The notes beneath the pieces are model-generated. The model made no database searches. It had not been told where the DNA came from and was given only the letters and a program-made list of their open reading frames with translations. Both the position numbers and the translations under genes were made by a program. DNA of 44,250 nucleotides from an uncultured bacterium. GTDB taxonomy: Bacteria; Bacillota; Clostridia; Oscillospirales; Ruminococcaceae. Shown piece after piece: positions 34,485-42,678 of this stretch. The stretch's first letter is position 1; the number at the start of each line of letters is the position of its first letter. The stretch covers positions 1-44,250 of the forward strand of contig CAJMLV010000024.1 in assembly GCA_905214345.1 (NCBI GenBank), given 5' to 3'.

Positions 34485-34511
34485 TGTTTTCTCCTTTTCT
34501 GTTTTGGGCAT

Positions 34512-34559
34512 AAAAAAAGAAAAGCAGCGGGGGCAACCTTTCGCCACTCGCTACTTTTC
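34512..34559 (-). promoter_or_regulatory. Leader terminator (attenuator) of DUF2798 gene
   Basis: On the minus strand an 11-bp stem (34549-34559 with 34519-34529, one U-G wobble) with a smaller inner GGC/GCC hairpin is followed by seven T (34512-34518). It lies between the promoter (34591-34619) and the ribosome binding site (34491-34496), so every transcript must pass it. Confidence 0.72.
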
Positions 34560-34590
34560 TTCACTACGACTACCAGTAATTAACGTGATT

Positions 34591-34619
34591 ATTTTATCAG
34601 GTCCCGGCGCCGGTGTCAA
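34591..34619 (-). promoter_or_regulatory. Promoter of DUF2798 gene
   Basis: Minus strand TTGACA (34614-34619), a 17-bp spacer ending TGA, and TAAAAT (34591-34596): near consensus with extended -10. Confidence 0.85.
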
Positions 34620-34675
34620 ATTTTCCCTGTGCATCCTGCTCAAAAAGTTTTTCTCGTTCTTGGGCAGAAAGCCCA

Positions 34676-34705
34676 TTGACGCGGTTTATTCTACAATTGT
34701 AGAAT
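34676..34705 (+). promoter_or_regulatory. Promoter of M56-BlaI pair
   Basis: TTGACG (34676-34681), an 18-bp spacer and TAGAAT (34700-34705). The -10 box lies inside operator 1, so repressor and polymerase would compete. Confidence 0.65.
34688..34705. promoter_or_regulatory. BlaI-type operator 1
   Basis: A perfect 18-bp palindrome, ATTCTACAATTGTAGAAT, with the TACAnnTGTA core of BlaI/MecI/CopY operators (family knowledge). Confidence 0.85.
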
Positions 34706-34720
34706 AAAGAAAAGAGAATC

Positions 34721-34736
34721 TTCTACTCTTGTAGAA
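34721..34736. promoter_or_regulatory. BlaI-type operator 2
   Basis: Inverted repeat TTCTAC...GTAGAA (34721-34736) with a degenerate core. Its centre is 32 bp, about three helical turns, from the centre of operator 1. Confidence 0.7.
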
Positions 34737-34759
34737 TGATACGGAAAGAGGTGCTTTTT

Positions 34760-37486
34760 ATGCCGGGCATGACCCTTTCGCAGCTGTTTCTCAACTATCT
34801 GGTGCAGGGCTGTGTGCTGGGGCTGGCGGCTTTGGCACTGTTGGCCCTGGCGCCCCGGCTGCTGCGCCGCTATGCGCCCCAGTGGTTCTGCCGTGTTTGG
34901 GCGGTGCTGGGGGTGCTGCTGCTTCTGCCCTTGGGCAGCCTGCCCCTTTGGCGGCAGCGCGCCCCGGTGCAGCTGCACACACCGACGGCCTGGGTGCAGC
35001 CGGTAGAGGTCCCTGCAGGCATAGACCTGCCTCGGCCCCAGGAGGAGCCGGATACCTCTCACCAGCCTGCGGAATCCCGCACTGCCCTGCCGGAAAGCCA
35101 CCCGGCGCCCCCTTCCCTGCCCGACCCGCTGACCTTGCTGGCCGGGGTGTGGCTGGCGGGGGCAGCAGGGTTTGTGCTGTGGCAGGGAGCGGCCTATCTT
35201 GTCTGGCGCCGCCGGGCCTTGCGGCTTTCCCGTCCCGGGTCGGGCCCCTGGGCCGAAGCCTGGGCGGACGCCTGCAAAGAAGTGCCCCTGCCCCGCCCGG
35301 TGCCGCTGCGCCTGACCCCCGCGGTGTCCAGCCCGGTGACGGCGGGGCTGCTGCGGCCGGTGGTGCTGGTGCCGGAACAGGCCCCCTCCACCGAAGCCGC
35401 CCGCATGATGCTGCTCCATGAGCGCACCCACCTGCGCCGCCATGACCTGGCCCTGAAAGCCCTGCTGCTGGCCGTCCGTGCCCTGCACTGGTACAACCCG
35501 GCTGTCATTCTACTGGCCCGCCGGGCCGACCGGGATATGGAAGCCTCCTGTGACGCCCAGGTGGTGGCGGGACATGACCCCCGCTGGCGGGGCACCTACG
35601 GGGAAGCCCTGTTGGCAGCGGTTCGTATGGGCCGCGCCCCGGCCCTGACCACCGGCTTTGCCCTGGGCAAAAAGGAACTGAAATTCCGCTTTGCCCGGCT
35701 GTGGGACGCCGCGCCCCGCCGCCGGGGCCGCCTGGCCCTGGCCGCCGTAGGATTGTGTGCTGCCCTGGGGGTGGGGCTCATCGCCTGCACCCCCGCCCCA
35801 AACACTGTCCAAGATACCGGCCTGACGCCGGTGCCTGAAACCTCCTCCGCCGCCCCGCAAACACCGGCCCCGTCCACCGCCGCCCCAGTCACCGATCACA
35901 GCGGCAAGGTCCAGCGGGACCCGGCTCTGCTCTCCACCACCCGGAGCCAGCTGACCGCCCCGCTGCCCGGGGAGCTGGAATCTGTCTCCCGCGACCTGTA
36001 CTGCGGCACCCAGCTGAGGGACCGGGTGGACCTGGCCATGGCCGACGGGGAAGGCGGGGTGAGTTTCTGGCACAGTGAGGACAACGGCGCCGCCTACACC
36101 GCCGAAACCCTGGACCTGACCGCCTTTCTGGGGGACGGGCCCTTCCGGGTGGCCAACTACGAACAGCTCACCCCAGACACCGGCTTTCTGGTCATTGCCC
36201 GGGAGAGCGAAGCCGCCCCCGGCTACATGACCGACAAGGACCTGTGTTTTCTGCGGCAAACCGGCGGGGACTGGCAGCTGATGAGCGAACAGACCTGCCC
36301 GGCAGACACCGACCTGGGCGGATGGCACACCCAGCCCTTCTACTGGATGAACGAAAACGTGGGGTTCTGGGCCCCCCACACCGACTACCACGGCATTGAC
36401 CTGTGGCGGACGGTGGACGGCGGCGCCAGCTGGGAAAAGATGGATCTTTCCGGGCTGGAATCCCTCATTCCTTACGAGGAGATTCCCGGCATCCACACCT
36501 GCTGGGCAGGCACCGACGACCTGAACCCCGCCCCCGGCAGCCTGCGGGTCCACTGCAACGCTGTGGATACCAACAACACCCGCACCCGGACCTTCTGGCT
36601 CATCAGCGACGATTACGGCGAGACCTGGCGGGTGCGGGGGGCTTATACCCCCGAAAGCGGCCAGGCCGCCCCCGGCTGGCTCACCCGGGCCACGCCCCTG
36701 CCGGAGGAGGACGAAGCCCTTGCGGAGGAACTGTATACCCGCCTGCAGGACTGCCTGTATCTCAACCGCTGCACCACCGGGGAACAGGTGGTGCTGGCCT
36801 GGGAAAAGACCGGGTCCGGCTGGCAGCCCGCAGCCTCCGGCACCCCCGGAACCCTGGAGGGGGTATACGCCAAAGCCGCCGAGGGCCTGACCGCCGACAG
36901 CGTGCGGGCGGGGCTGAACTGCACCCTGACCGACGCCGCCCGGCAAAGCCTGTTCCCGGGTTGGGACGGCCCCCTGCCCATGCTGGCAGAGGTGGACGGC
37001 CAGCTGTATATCCGCTGTGAGCGGGCCGCCGACCTTTCCGGCGACGGCTGGTGGATGGACGCAGGGTTCCGCTATGGCGGCGGAAACGGCAATGGCAATG
37101 GCAATGGCAACGGTAATGGTTACGGAAACGGTACTGGAAACGGCCGGACCCGCCGCCTGCGTCTTTGGCAGGACGGAGGCAGCTGCTGCATGGACCTGCA
37201 TCTGCGGCAGGAAAACGGCTGCTGGCTGCTGGACAGCGCCGAGGAAACGCAGAATCTGCCCGAAGCCTGCCCGCTGTGCGGCGGCCCGCTGGAAAACCGC
37301 GCCGTAGACACCCAGGAAGGCGGGCTGGAGAAGCAGCCCTGCATCCATGAGGCTTACGGGGAAGATTACATCTTCCCGAAATATACCGTGTATCAGTGCG
37401 TCTGCACCCAATGCGGCCAATGGCAGAGCGATACCTGGCAGGAGGCCAACGGACAGCAGCGGATGGTCTGCCACGGATACCAATGA
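34760..37486 (+). CDS. M56/BlaR1-like membrane metallopeptidase with Asp-box and zinc-ribbon extracellular part
   Basis: A 908-aa sensor of the M56 family. N-terminal membrane segments are seen at about 10-38, 45-60 and 128-150; the cytoplasmic protease has the HExxH motif HERTH (220-224). A further TM at about 317-337 leads to a long outer region. Instead of the penicillin-binding domain of BlaR1, this region carries Asp-box-like motifs: HSEDNGAAY (about 438-446), VDGGASW (552-558) and SDDYGETW (616-623), typical of beta-propellers. An Asn-Gly tract (775-795) and a four-Cys zinc-ribbon (CPLCGG...CVCTQCG) follow. On sensing a ligand it would cleave the BlaI repressor encoded next. Start at 34760, 7 bases after AAAGAGGTG. 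The ligand is unknown. Confidence 0.88.
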   Translation: MPGMTLSQLFLNYLVQGCVLGLAALALLALAPRLLRRYAPQWFCRVWAVLGVLLLLPLGSLPLWRQRAPVQLHTPTAWVQPVEVPAGIDLPRPQEEPDTSHQPAESRTALPESHPAPPSLPDPLTLLAGVWLAGAAGFVLWQGAAYLVWRRRALRLSRPGSGPWAEAWADACKEVPLPRPVPLRLTPAVSSPVTAGLLRPVVLVPEQAPSTEAARMMLLHERTHLRRHDLALKALLLAVRALHWYNPAVILLARRADRDMEASCDAQVVAGHDPRWRGTYGEALLAAVRMGRAPALTTGFALGKKELKFRFARLWDAAPRRRGRLALAAVGLCAALGVGLIACTPAPNTVQDTGLTPVPETSSAAPQTPAPSTAAPVTDHSGKVQRDPALLSTTRSQLTAPLPGELESVSRDLYCGTQLRDRVDLAMADGEGGVSFWHSEDNGAAYTAETLDLTAFLGDGPFRVANYEQLTPDTGFLVIARESEAAPGYMTDKDLCFLRQTGGDWQLMSEQTCPADTDLGGWHTQPFYWMNENVGFWAPHTDYHGIDLWRTVDGGASWEKMDLSGLESLIPYEEIPGIHTCWAGTDDLNPAPGSLRVHCNAVDTNNTRTRTFWLISDDYGETWRVRGAYTPESGQAAPGWLTRATPLPEEDEALAEELYTRLQDCLYLNRCTTGEQVVLAWEKTGSGWQPAASGTPGTLEGVYAKAAEGLTADSVRAGLNCTLTDAARQSLFPGWDGPLPMLAEVDGQLYIRCERAADLSGDGWWMDAGFRYGGGNGNGNGNGNGNGYGNGTGNGRTRRLRLWQDGGSCCMDLHLRQENGCWLLDSAEETQNLPEACPLCGGPLENRAVDTQEGGLEKQPCIHEAYGEDYIFPKYTVYQCVCTQCGQWQSDTWQEANGQQRMVCHGYQ
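37082..37144 (+). repeat. Asn-Gly coding hexanucleotide repeat
   Basis: In-frame tract of GGN-AAY codons (core GGCAAT repeats) encoding 21 residues of mostly alternating Gly and Asn inside the M56 gene. Repeat number could change by slippage in steps of six bases without breaking the frame. Confidence 0.9.
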
Positions 37487-37500
37487 AAAGGAGCTTTTTC

Positions 37501-37893
37501 ATGAAACAGGAGATCAAGCGTCTGCCCGACGCAGAACTGGAAGTGATGAAGGCCCTGTGGCAGGCGGATGCCCCCCTGACCCGGGCCGGGCTGGAGGAAG
37601 CCCTGGCCGCCAACGGCTGGGCGGGCACCACCCTGCTGACCCTGCTTTCCCGGCTGGAAAGCAAAGGCTATGTAGCCCGGGAACGGGAAGGCCGGGGCTA
37701 CCGCTACCGGGCGGTGCTGACCCGGCAGGAATATCTGCCGGTGGAAAGCCGCAGCGCCCTGGGGCGAATGTTCGCAGGCAGCGCCCGCAATCTGGTGGCC
37801 GCCATGGCCGAGACCCACACCCTGTCCGACGCAGACATAGGCGAACTGGCCGAGTATCTGGCCCGGTTGAAAAAGCAGAACAACGGGGAATAA
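37501..37893 (+). CDS. BlaI/MecI/CopY family repressor
   Basis: A 130-aa winged-helix repressor. The N-terminal DNA-binding domain shows LPDAELEVMKALWQADAP and TTLLTLLSRLESKGYVARER, hallmarks of BlaI/CopY (Penicillinase_R). The C-terminal dimer region (about 80-130) should contain the protease cleavage site. It likely binds the palindromes at 34688-34736 and is inactivated by the M56 protease encoded 14 bp upstream. The order protease-repressor is the reverse of the usual blaI-blaR. Start at 37501 follows AAAAGGAG. Confidence 0.94.
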   Translation: MKQEIKRLPDAELEVMKALWQADAPLTRAGLEEALAANGWAGTTLLTLLSRLESKGYVAREREGRGYRYRAVLTRQEYLPVESRSALGRMFAGSARNLVAAMAETHTLSDADIGELAEYLARLKKQNNGE

Positions 37894-37902
37894 AGACCCC
37901 GG

Positions 37903-37948
37903 AACGGCGGAATTTTCCGAAACAGGAAAATTCTGCCGTTCTTTTTTG
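37903..37948 (+). terminator. Intrinsic terminator after blaI-like gene
   Basis: A 16-bp stem with one mismatch (37903-37918 with 37925-37940), loop of six, then C and six T. Confidence 0.9.
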
Positions 37949-37970
37949 TTCCCGCAGTTCTTTCCGGCAA

Positions 37971-37999
37971 TTGCACCGGGCCGCCGGGTGTGGTATACT
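37971..37999 (+). promoter_or_regulatory. Promoter of DUF1846 gene
   Basis: TTGCAC (37971-37976), a 17-bp spacer ending TGG, and TATACT (37994-37999). Confidence 0.8.
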
Positions 38000-38062
38000 G
38001 ATTTCGTGTGATGTATTGCCGCCCCGCCGGGGCGGCCGAAAAAAAGGGGAAAGGGATCAAAG

Positions 38063-39556
38063 ATGAAGATTGGTTTTGACAACGACAAATATCTTTCGAT
38101 GCAGTCTGAGCATATCCGGGAACGGATCGCCCAGTTTGACAACAAGCTCTATCTGGAGTTTGGCGGCAAACTGTTTGACGACTACCACGCATCCCGGGTA
38201 CTGCCGGGCTTTCAGCCGGATTCCAAGCTGCAGATGCTGCTGCAGCTGAAGGACCAGGCCGAGATCGTTGTTGTCATCAGCGCCGAGGACATCATCAGCA
38301 ACAAGATGCGCGGGGACTACGGCATCACCTACGACATGGACGTGCTGCGCCTGATCGACGCTTTCCAGGGCGTGGGTCTGTTTGTGGGCAGCGTCTGCGT
38401 GACCATGTACACCGCTCACCCCGAGGTGGAAGCCTTTGAGCGCCGCCTGAACAGCCTGGGTATCCGCACTTTCCGCCATTATAAGATCATGGGCTATCCC
38501 AACGACGTGGCCCGCATCGTCAGCGACGAAGGCTACGGCAAGAACGAATACATCGAGACCGAGCGCCCCCTGGTGGTGGTCACTGCGCCCGGTCCCGGCA
38601 GCGGCAAGATGGCCGTCTGCCTGTCCCAGCTGTACCATGAGTACAAGCGCAGCGTGAAGGCCGGCTACGCCAAGTTCGAGACCTTCCCCATCTGGAACCT
38701 GCCCCTGAAGCACCCTGTGAACCTGGCGTATGAAGCCGCCACCGCCGATCTGAACGACGTGAACATGATCGACCCCTTCCATCTGGAAGCCTACGGTGAA
38801 ACGGCGGTGAACTACAACCGTGACATCGAGATTTTCCCGGTGGTGCATGCCATCTTTGAGCTGATCGCCGGCAAGAGCCCCTACCAGTCCCCCACCGACA
38901 TGGGCGTGAACATGGCAGGCAACTGCATCGTGGATGACGAAGTCTGCCGGGAAGCCTCCCTCAAGGAGATCCAGCGCCGTTATCTCAAGTGCCTGTGCCA
39001 GCAGAAAGTGGGTGCCCTGGTCAAGGAGGAGGAGCGGTTCAAGCTGGAACTGCTCCTCAACCAGGCAGGCATCGTCATGGGCACCCGGGCGGTGGAACAG
39101 GCCGCCCAGGCCCGTTCTGAAAGTACCGGCGGCCTGCCCGCTGCCGCCATTGAGCTGGCGGACGGCACCATCGTCACCGGCAAGACCGGCCCTCTGCTGG
39201 GTGCGGCCTCCTCTGCCCTGCTCAACGCTCTGAAGCATCTGGCCGGCATTGAGCAGGAGGTGGACCTGGTGTCCGCCAAGGCCATTGAGCCCATCCAGAT
39301 GCTCAAGACCAACTACCTGGGCAACAAGAACCCCCGCCTGCACACCGACGAGATCCTCATCGCCCTGTCCAGCTCCATTGCGGAGAACGAGTACGCGGCT
39401 GCCGCCCTCAAGCAGCTGCCCAAACTCAAGGGCTGTGATGTACATTCCACCGTTATCCTGTCCAGCGTGGACTCCGACATGCTGAACAAGCTGGGCATGT
39501 ATCTGACCTGCGCCCCCATCTATGAGGAAGAGGACCGCAAGTATCACAAGAAATAA
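38063..39556 (+). CDS. DUF1846 (UPF0371) family protein
   Basis: A 497-aa cytoplasmic protein matching the DUF1846 family along its length (usual length about 495-505 aa). Conserved stretches include FDNDKYLSMQSEHI at the N-terminus, a P-loop-like TAPGPGSGKMAVCLSQLYHE near residue 175 and YQSPTDMGVNMAG near 275. The biochemical role is not established; the nucleotide-binding look of the second motif suggests an ATP- or nucleotide-dependent enzyme. Single-gene transcription unit between its own promoter and a strong terminator. Confidence 0.93.
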   Translation: MKIGFDNDKYLSMQSEHIRERIAQFDNKLYLEFGGKLFDDYHASRVLPGFQPDSKLQMLLQLKDQAEIVVVISAEDIISNKMRGDYGITYDMDVLRLIDAFQGVGLFVGSVCVTMYTAHPEVEAFERRLNSLGIRTFRHYKIMGYPNDVARIVSDEGYGKNEYIETERPLVVVTAPGPGSGKMAVCLSQLYHEYKRSVKAGYAKFETFPIWNLPLKHPVNLAYEAATADLNDVNMIDPFHLEAYGETAVNYNRDIEIFPVVHAIFELIAGKSPYQSPTDMGVNMAGNCIVDDEVCREASLKEIQRRYLKCLCQQKVGALVKEEERFKLELLLNQAGIVMGTRAVEQAAQARSESTGGLPAAAIELADGTIVTGKTGPLLGAASSALLNALKHLAGIEQEVDLVSAKAIEPIQMLKTNYLGNKNPRLHTDEILIALSSSIAENEYAAAALKQLPKLKGCDVHSTVILSSVDSDMLNKLGMYLTCAPIYEEEDRKYHKK

Positions 39557-39594
39557 AATGCGCCATGCGCCTGTCCGGCGCATCCCGCGCAGCC

Positions 39595-39640
39595 AAAACC
39601 GCCGTTCCCCGATTCAGGGGAACGGCGGTTTTGTTGTTTT
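39595..39640. terminator. Bidirectional intrinsic terminator
   Basis: A perfect 16-bp stem (39595-39610 with 39617-39632), loop GATTCA, then GTTGTTTT. It also ends the convergent minus-strand operon. Confidence 0.9.
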
Positions 39641-39653
39641 GCGGCAGGACCGC

Positions 39654-40490
39654 TTAAACTCTTTCTCTATTTTCCAGTGTGTGCATCAGCCGCACAAAAT
39701 CGGCCACAGCGCCTTCCGGGGGATAGTCCGGGCCCTGGATCTCCTTGCGCCAGACCCCTTCCCATTCCAGAGAGTACCAGCCGTCGTACCCGCCATCCCG
39801 CAGCAGCTTCACCGCCGCGGCAATGTCCACACTGCCCTGTCCGATGGGGGTATAGCGGTAGTTTTCCATATCCGGGTCGGACCAGGGGGTACCGTCCTTG
39901 ATATGTACATGCACCAGGTCCGGCTTCATCAGGGCATAGCTCTCTTCCAGGGATTCCCCCGCTTCCAGAGGATGCATGATGTCCCACAGAAGCCGCACAT
40001 GGGCGGTGCCGGCATCGTCCAGCAGTTCCCGCAAAGCACGGCCGGTGGCAAACTCATTGTGGGTCTCGATCCACACTTCGGTGCCGTAGGCTTCCATGAT
40101 CTTGTCCGCCTTTTTCAGCCATGCCAGGATGCCGTCCCGGTTCACGGGCTTGCGGGGCTCGCTTCGGCGGGCGTAGAAGTTGCCCAGCATGATGCGCAGC
40201 CCCCGGCAGTGCCAGAACCCGGCGATCTGCGCGCAGCGCTCCAGTTCTTCCAGTGCGGCAGGGTCATCGTCCCGGACCACGACGCTGGTCCCCAGATCGG
40301 ATACCACCACACCCGCTTCCTCAATGGCGCGGGCGATGCGGCGGTATTCCTCTTCCGCCAGGTCCAGCTGAGACCAGGGATGCAGTCCCATGCGCACTTC
40401 CAGGGCGCCGATGCCGTTTTGGCGGCAGACCTCCAGGGATTTTTCCAGTGTCCAGCCGTTGCAGGCCAGGGTACTGATACCCAGTTTCAT
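39654..40490 (-). CDS. Sugar phosphate isomerase/epimerase (xylose isomerase-like TIM barrel)
   Basis: A 278-aa TIM-barrel protein of the AP endonuclease 2/xylose isomerase-like family. Metal ligands fit Glu142 (IETHNEF), Asp170 (LLWDIMH), His194/His196 (HVHIKDG) and Glu242 or Glu244 (SLEWEG). Family members epimerise or isomerise keto-sugars or inositols. It is the last gene of the GH88 operon; AGGAGG (40498-40503) overlaps the upstream stop. The exact sugar is unknown. Confidence 0.88.
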   Translation of the reverse strand: MKLGISTLACNGWTLEKSLEVCRQNGIGALEVRMGLHPWSQLDLAEEEYRRIARAIEEAGVVVSDLGTSVVVRDDDPAALEELERCAQIAGFWHCRGLRIMLGNFYARRSEPRKPVNRDGILAWLKKADKIMEAYGTEVWIETHNEFATGRALRELLDDAGTAHVRLLWDIMHPLEAGESLEESYALMKPDLVHVHIKDGTPWSDPDMENYRYTPIGQGSVDIAAAVKLLRDGGYDGWYSLEWEGVWRKEIQGPDYPPEGAVADFVRLMHTLENRERV

Positions 40491-40502
40491 GGCGAAGCCT
40501 CC

Positions 40503-41504
40503 TCAGTTCACCGTCATGCGCACGGCGTAATCGTAAGGAATGTGGGTGCGGCAGGGTTTGCCCTCCTGGGCTGCCAGCACATCCGCCAGCAGCTGCAGCA
40601 CCACCTTTTCCCGCATGTCGAAGCTAGGACCGGCGGAGTGGGGCATCATCATCACGTTGGGCATGGTGCGCAGCACGTTGTCCATGGGCAGGGGCTCATG
40701 ATGGTAGACGTCCAGCACCGCGTTGAAACGTCCGGTGCCCAGTTCGTCGTACAGGGCCTGTTCGTCGATGATGCCTGCCCGGGCAGTATTCACAAAGAGG
40801 GCGCCGGGCTGAATGGCGTGCAGCAGTTCCCGGGTGATCATGCCCCTGTTTTCCTCATTGAGGGCGGCGTGGAGAGAGATGACCTCGCAGGTGGAGAAAA
40901 CCTCTTCCAGCGATGCCAGACGGGCGCCGTAGCGGGCGGCGTCGGCCTCGGTGGCATACTTGGAGGCCAGCAGGATCTCCGGGCGGAACCATTGCAGCAG
41001 TTCCATGTAATACCGGGCGATGGCCCCGTACCCCACAATCCCGATATTTTTGCCGATGAGACCGTCGCTGGTGTTGTCCGCAGGCAGCCAGCCGGTGCTG
41101 CGCATGGCATCCAGGAACACCGGCATGCGGCGCTTGGCGCACAGGGTATAGCACAGGCAGCCTTCCGCCACGCTCTGGGCAAACAGGTCGTTGCCGCTGA
41201 GCACCAGGATACCGGCGTCGTACTCTTCCCTGCTCACATAACTGGCCACCGAGCCGCCGGTATGGGCATGGACCTTCAGCCGGTCGGCAGCCCGGAGCAC
41301 ATCGGCGTCCACACGGGCGGTGTCCCAGCCCGTAAGCAGCACATCGATCCCGGGAATGTTCGCGATGAGCCGTTCTTTGGACATGCCGCGCTCGGCCACC
41401 GTATTCCAGACGATCTCACCGTGCTTTTCCAGCTCGGCGATCACCCGTGGGGTAAAAAAACTTTTTCTCTCGGGCACATCGCCCATGGTGACCAGAAAAC
41501 GCAT
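40503..41504 (-). CDS. D-isomer-specific 2-hydroxyacid dehydrogenase
   Basis: A 333-aa NAD(P)-dependent dehydrogenase of the SerA/PdxB-like superfamily. The Rossmann motif is GIVGYGAIAR (Gly158, Gly160). The catalytic residues are Arg242 (NTARAGIID), Glu270 (YHHEPLP) and His289 (MMPHSAG). Length and order are typical. Within the GH88 operon it may reduce or oxidise a hydroxyacid or uronate-derived keto acid; substrate is inferred from context only. Confidence 0.92.
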   Translation of the reverse strand: MRFLVTMGDVPERKSFFTPRVIAELEKHGEIVWNTVAERGMSKERLIANIPGIDVLLTGWDTARVDADVLRAADRLKVHAHTGGSVASYVSREEYDAGILVLSGNDLFAQSVAEGCLCYTLCAKRRMPVFLDAMRSTGWLPADNTSDGLIGKNIGIVGYGAIARYYMELLQWFRPEILLASKYATEADAARYGARLASLEEVFSTCEVISLHAALNEENRGMITRELLHAIQPGALFVNTARAGIIDEQALYDELGTGRFNAVLDVYHHEPLPMDNVLRTMPNVMMMPHSAGPSFDMREKVVLQLLADVLAAQEGKPCRTHIPYDYAVRMTVN

Positions 41505-41525
41505 ATCTGTCCACTCCTTTTTTGC

Positions 41526-42656
41526 TTACCAGCTGCGGGTCCAGTGCCCCGTCAGCTTGGCGATGGCTTCCACAAAGAAGTAATCGCCGTAAATGATGGG
41601 AATATGGCGGCCCTGTTCGCTGTGGTACCGTTCGGTGCCCATGCCCAGGATGGCATCGGTGGAAAGGTCCCAGTCGCAGAACTTTTCTTCCATAGCCCGC
41701 AGCAGATGCACAGCGGCGTGCCGGTAAGGGGCCCCTTCCGCCTCGCCCAGGCAGGCAGCCAGCTCCAGCAGGCCGCAGGCTGCAATGGCTCCGGCGGTAG
41801 AATCGTAGATGACCGGGGATGCAGGGGCGCGGAAATCGCACCGGGGCAGCCAGTCGTCGCAGACACAGGCGATGAAATACTGGGCGCAGCGCTTGGCGGC
41901 ATCCAGATAACGAATATCCTTGGTATACAGCCAGCTCAGGGTAAAGCCGTACAGTGCCCATGCCTGGCCGCGGCTCCAGGAAGAACCTTCGCCCCAGCCC
42001 TGGCCGCCGTATTCCCGCACAAAGCTGCCGTCGGCAGGGTCATATTCCACAATATGGCGGGCGCTGCCGTCGGGCCGCAGATGGTACTGCAGGGTCTTGT
42101 CGGCATGACGGCGGGCGATTGAAGCAAAACGGGGGTCGTTCTTCTCGGCACTGGCCCAGTACAGCAGAGGAATGTTCATCATGCAGTCGATGATGGCCCA
42201 GCCGCGGTTATCCACCCCGTCACCGTTGTCGTTCCAGGCGCGGATGTAGCCGCCGTCGGCGTTGTACCGTGCCGCCAGCAGGCTGGCCGCGTACATGGCA
42301 TCCAGGCGGGCGCGGCGGTCGCCGGTCAGGCGGTACTGCACCCCGCTGGAAATGTGCCACATAAAGCCTACATCGTGGTGCAGACCGTTGTATTCCGCAA
42401 ACGCCTTACGCAGGTTGGCCTGGGCGGTCTCGGCGGCAGTGCGGTAGACCGGCTTTTCGGTGGCGCCGTACATCATCCACAAAAGCCCCGGCCAGAAGCC
42501 GTTGGTCCACCAGGTGATGTCGGTGTCCTGCTTGTCATCATGCACGCCTTTTTCGTCGGTGGTATAGGGATGTTTTCCCGCAGAACGGACAGCCACCTGT
42601 TCCAGTTTGGCATCGATCTGTTCCCAGACCTGCCGTGCCCAGATTACCGTGTTCAT
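41526..42656 (-). CDS. Unsaturated glucuronyl hydrolase, GH88
   Basis: A 376-aa enzyme that removes unsaturated uronic acid from lyase products of glycosaminoglycan-, gellan- or pectin-type chains. Length equals the Bacillus enzyme (377 aa). Motifs: TWWTNGFWPGLLW (about 48-60), Asp95 in HHDVGFMW, Asp157 in AIIDCMMN, SSWSRGQAWALYGF and the C-terminal YGDYFFVEAIAKL. The two Asp match the Asp88 and Asp149 catalytic pair of the Bacillus enzyme in spacing. No signal peptide. AGGAG lies 8 bases before the start. It is the second uronyl hydrolase in the window after GH105. Confidence 0.93.
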   Translation of the reverse strand: MNTVIWARQVWEQIDAKLEQVAVRSAGKHPYTTDEKGVHDDKQDTDITWWTNGFWPGLLWMMYGATEKPVYRTAAETAQANLRKAFAEYNGLHHDVGFMWHISSGVQYRLTGDRRARLDAMYAASLLAARYNADGGYIRAWNDNGDGVDNRGWAIIDCMMNIPLLYWASAEKNDPRFASIARRHADKTLQYHLRPDGSARHIVEYDPADGSFVREYGGQGWGEGSSWSRGQAWALYGFTLSWLYTKDIRYLDAAKRCAQYFIACVCDDWLPRCDFRAPASPVIYDSTAGAIAACGLLELAACLGEAEGAPYRHAAVHLLRAMEEKFCDWDLSTDAILGMGTERYHSEQGRHIPIIYGDYFFVEAIAKLTGHWTRSW

Positions 42657-42678
42657 ATCGTTCTCCTGTACTCTGCCA

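Noticed and set aside
34484..34590. Known riboswitch (guanidine, fluoride, preQ1, NiCo).
   Set aside because: I could not match the conserved core of any class; only the terminator is certain.
34760..37486. Beta-lactam sensor BlaR1.
   Set aside because: The penicillin-binding Ser-x-x-Lys/Lys-Thr-Gly region is not apparent; the outer part has Asp-box motifs instead, and no beta-lactamase gene is adjacent.
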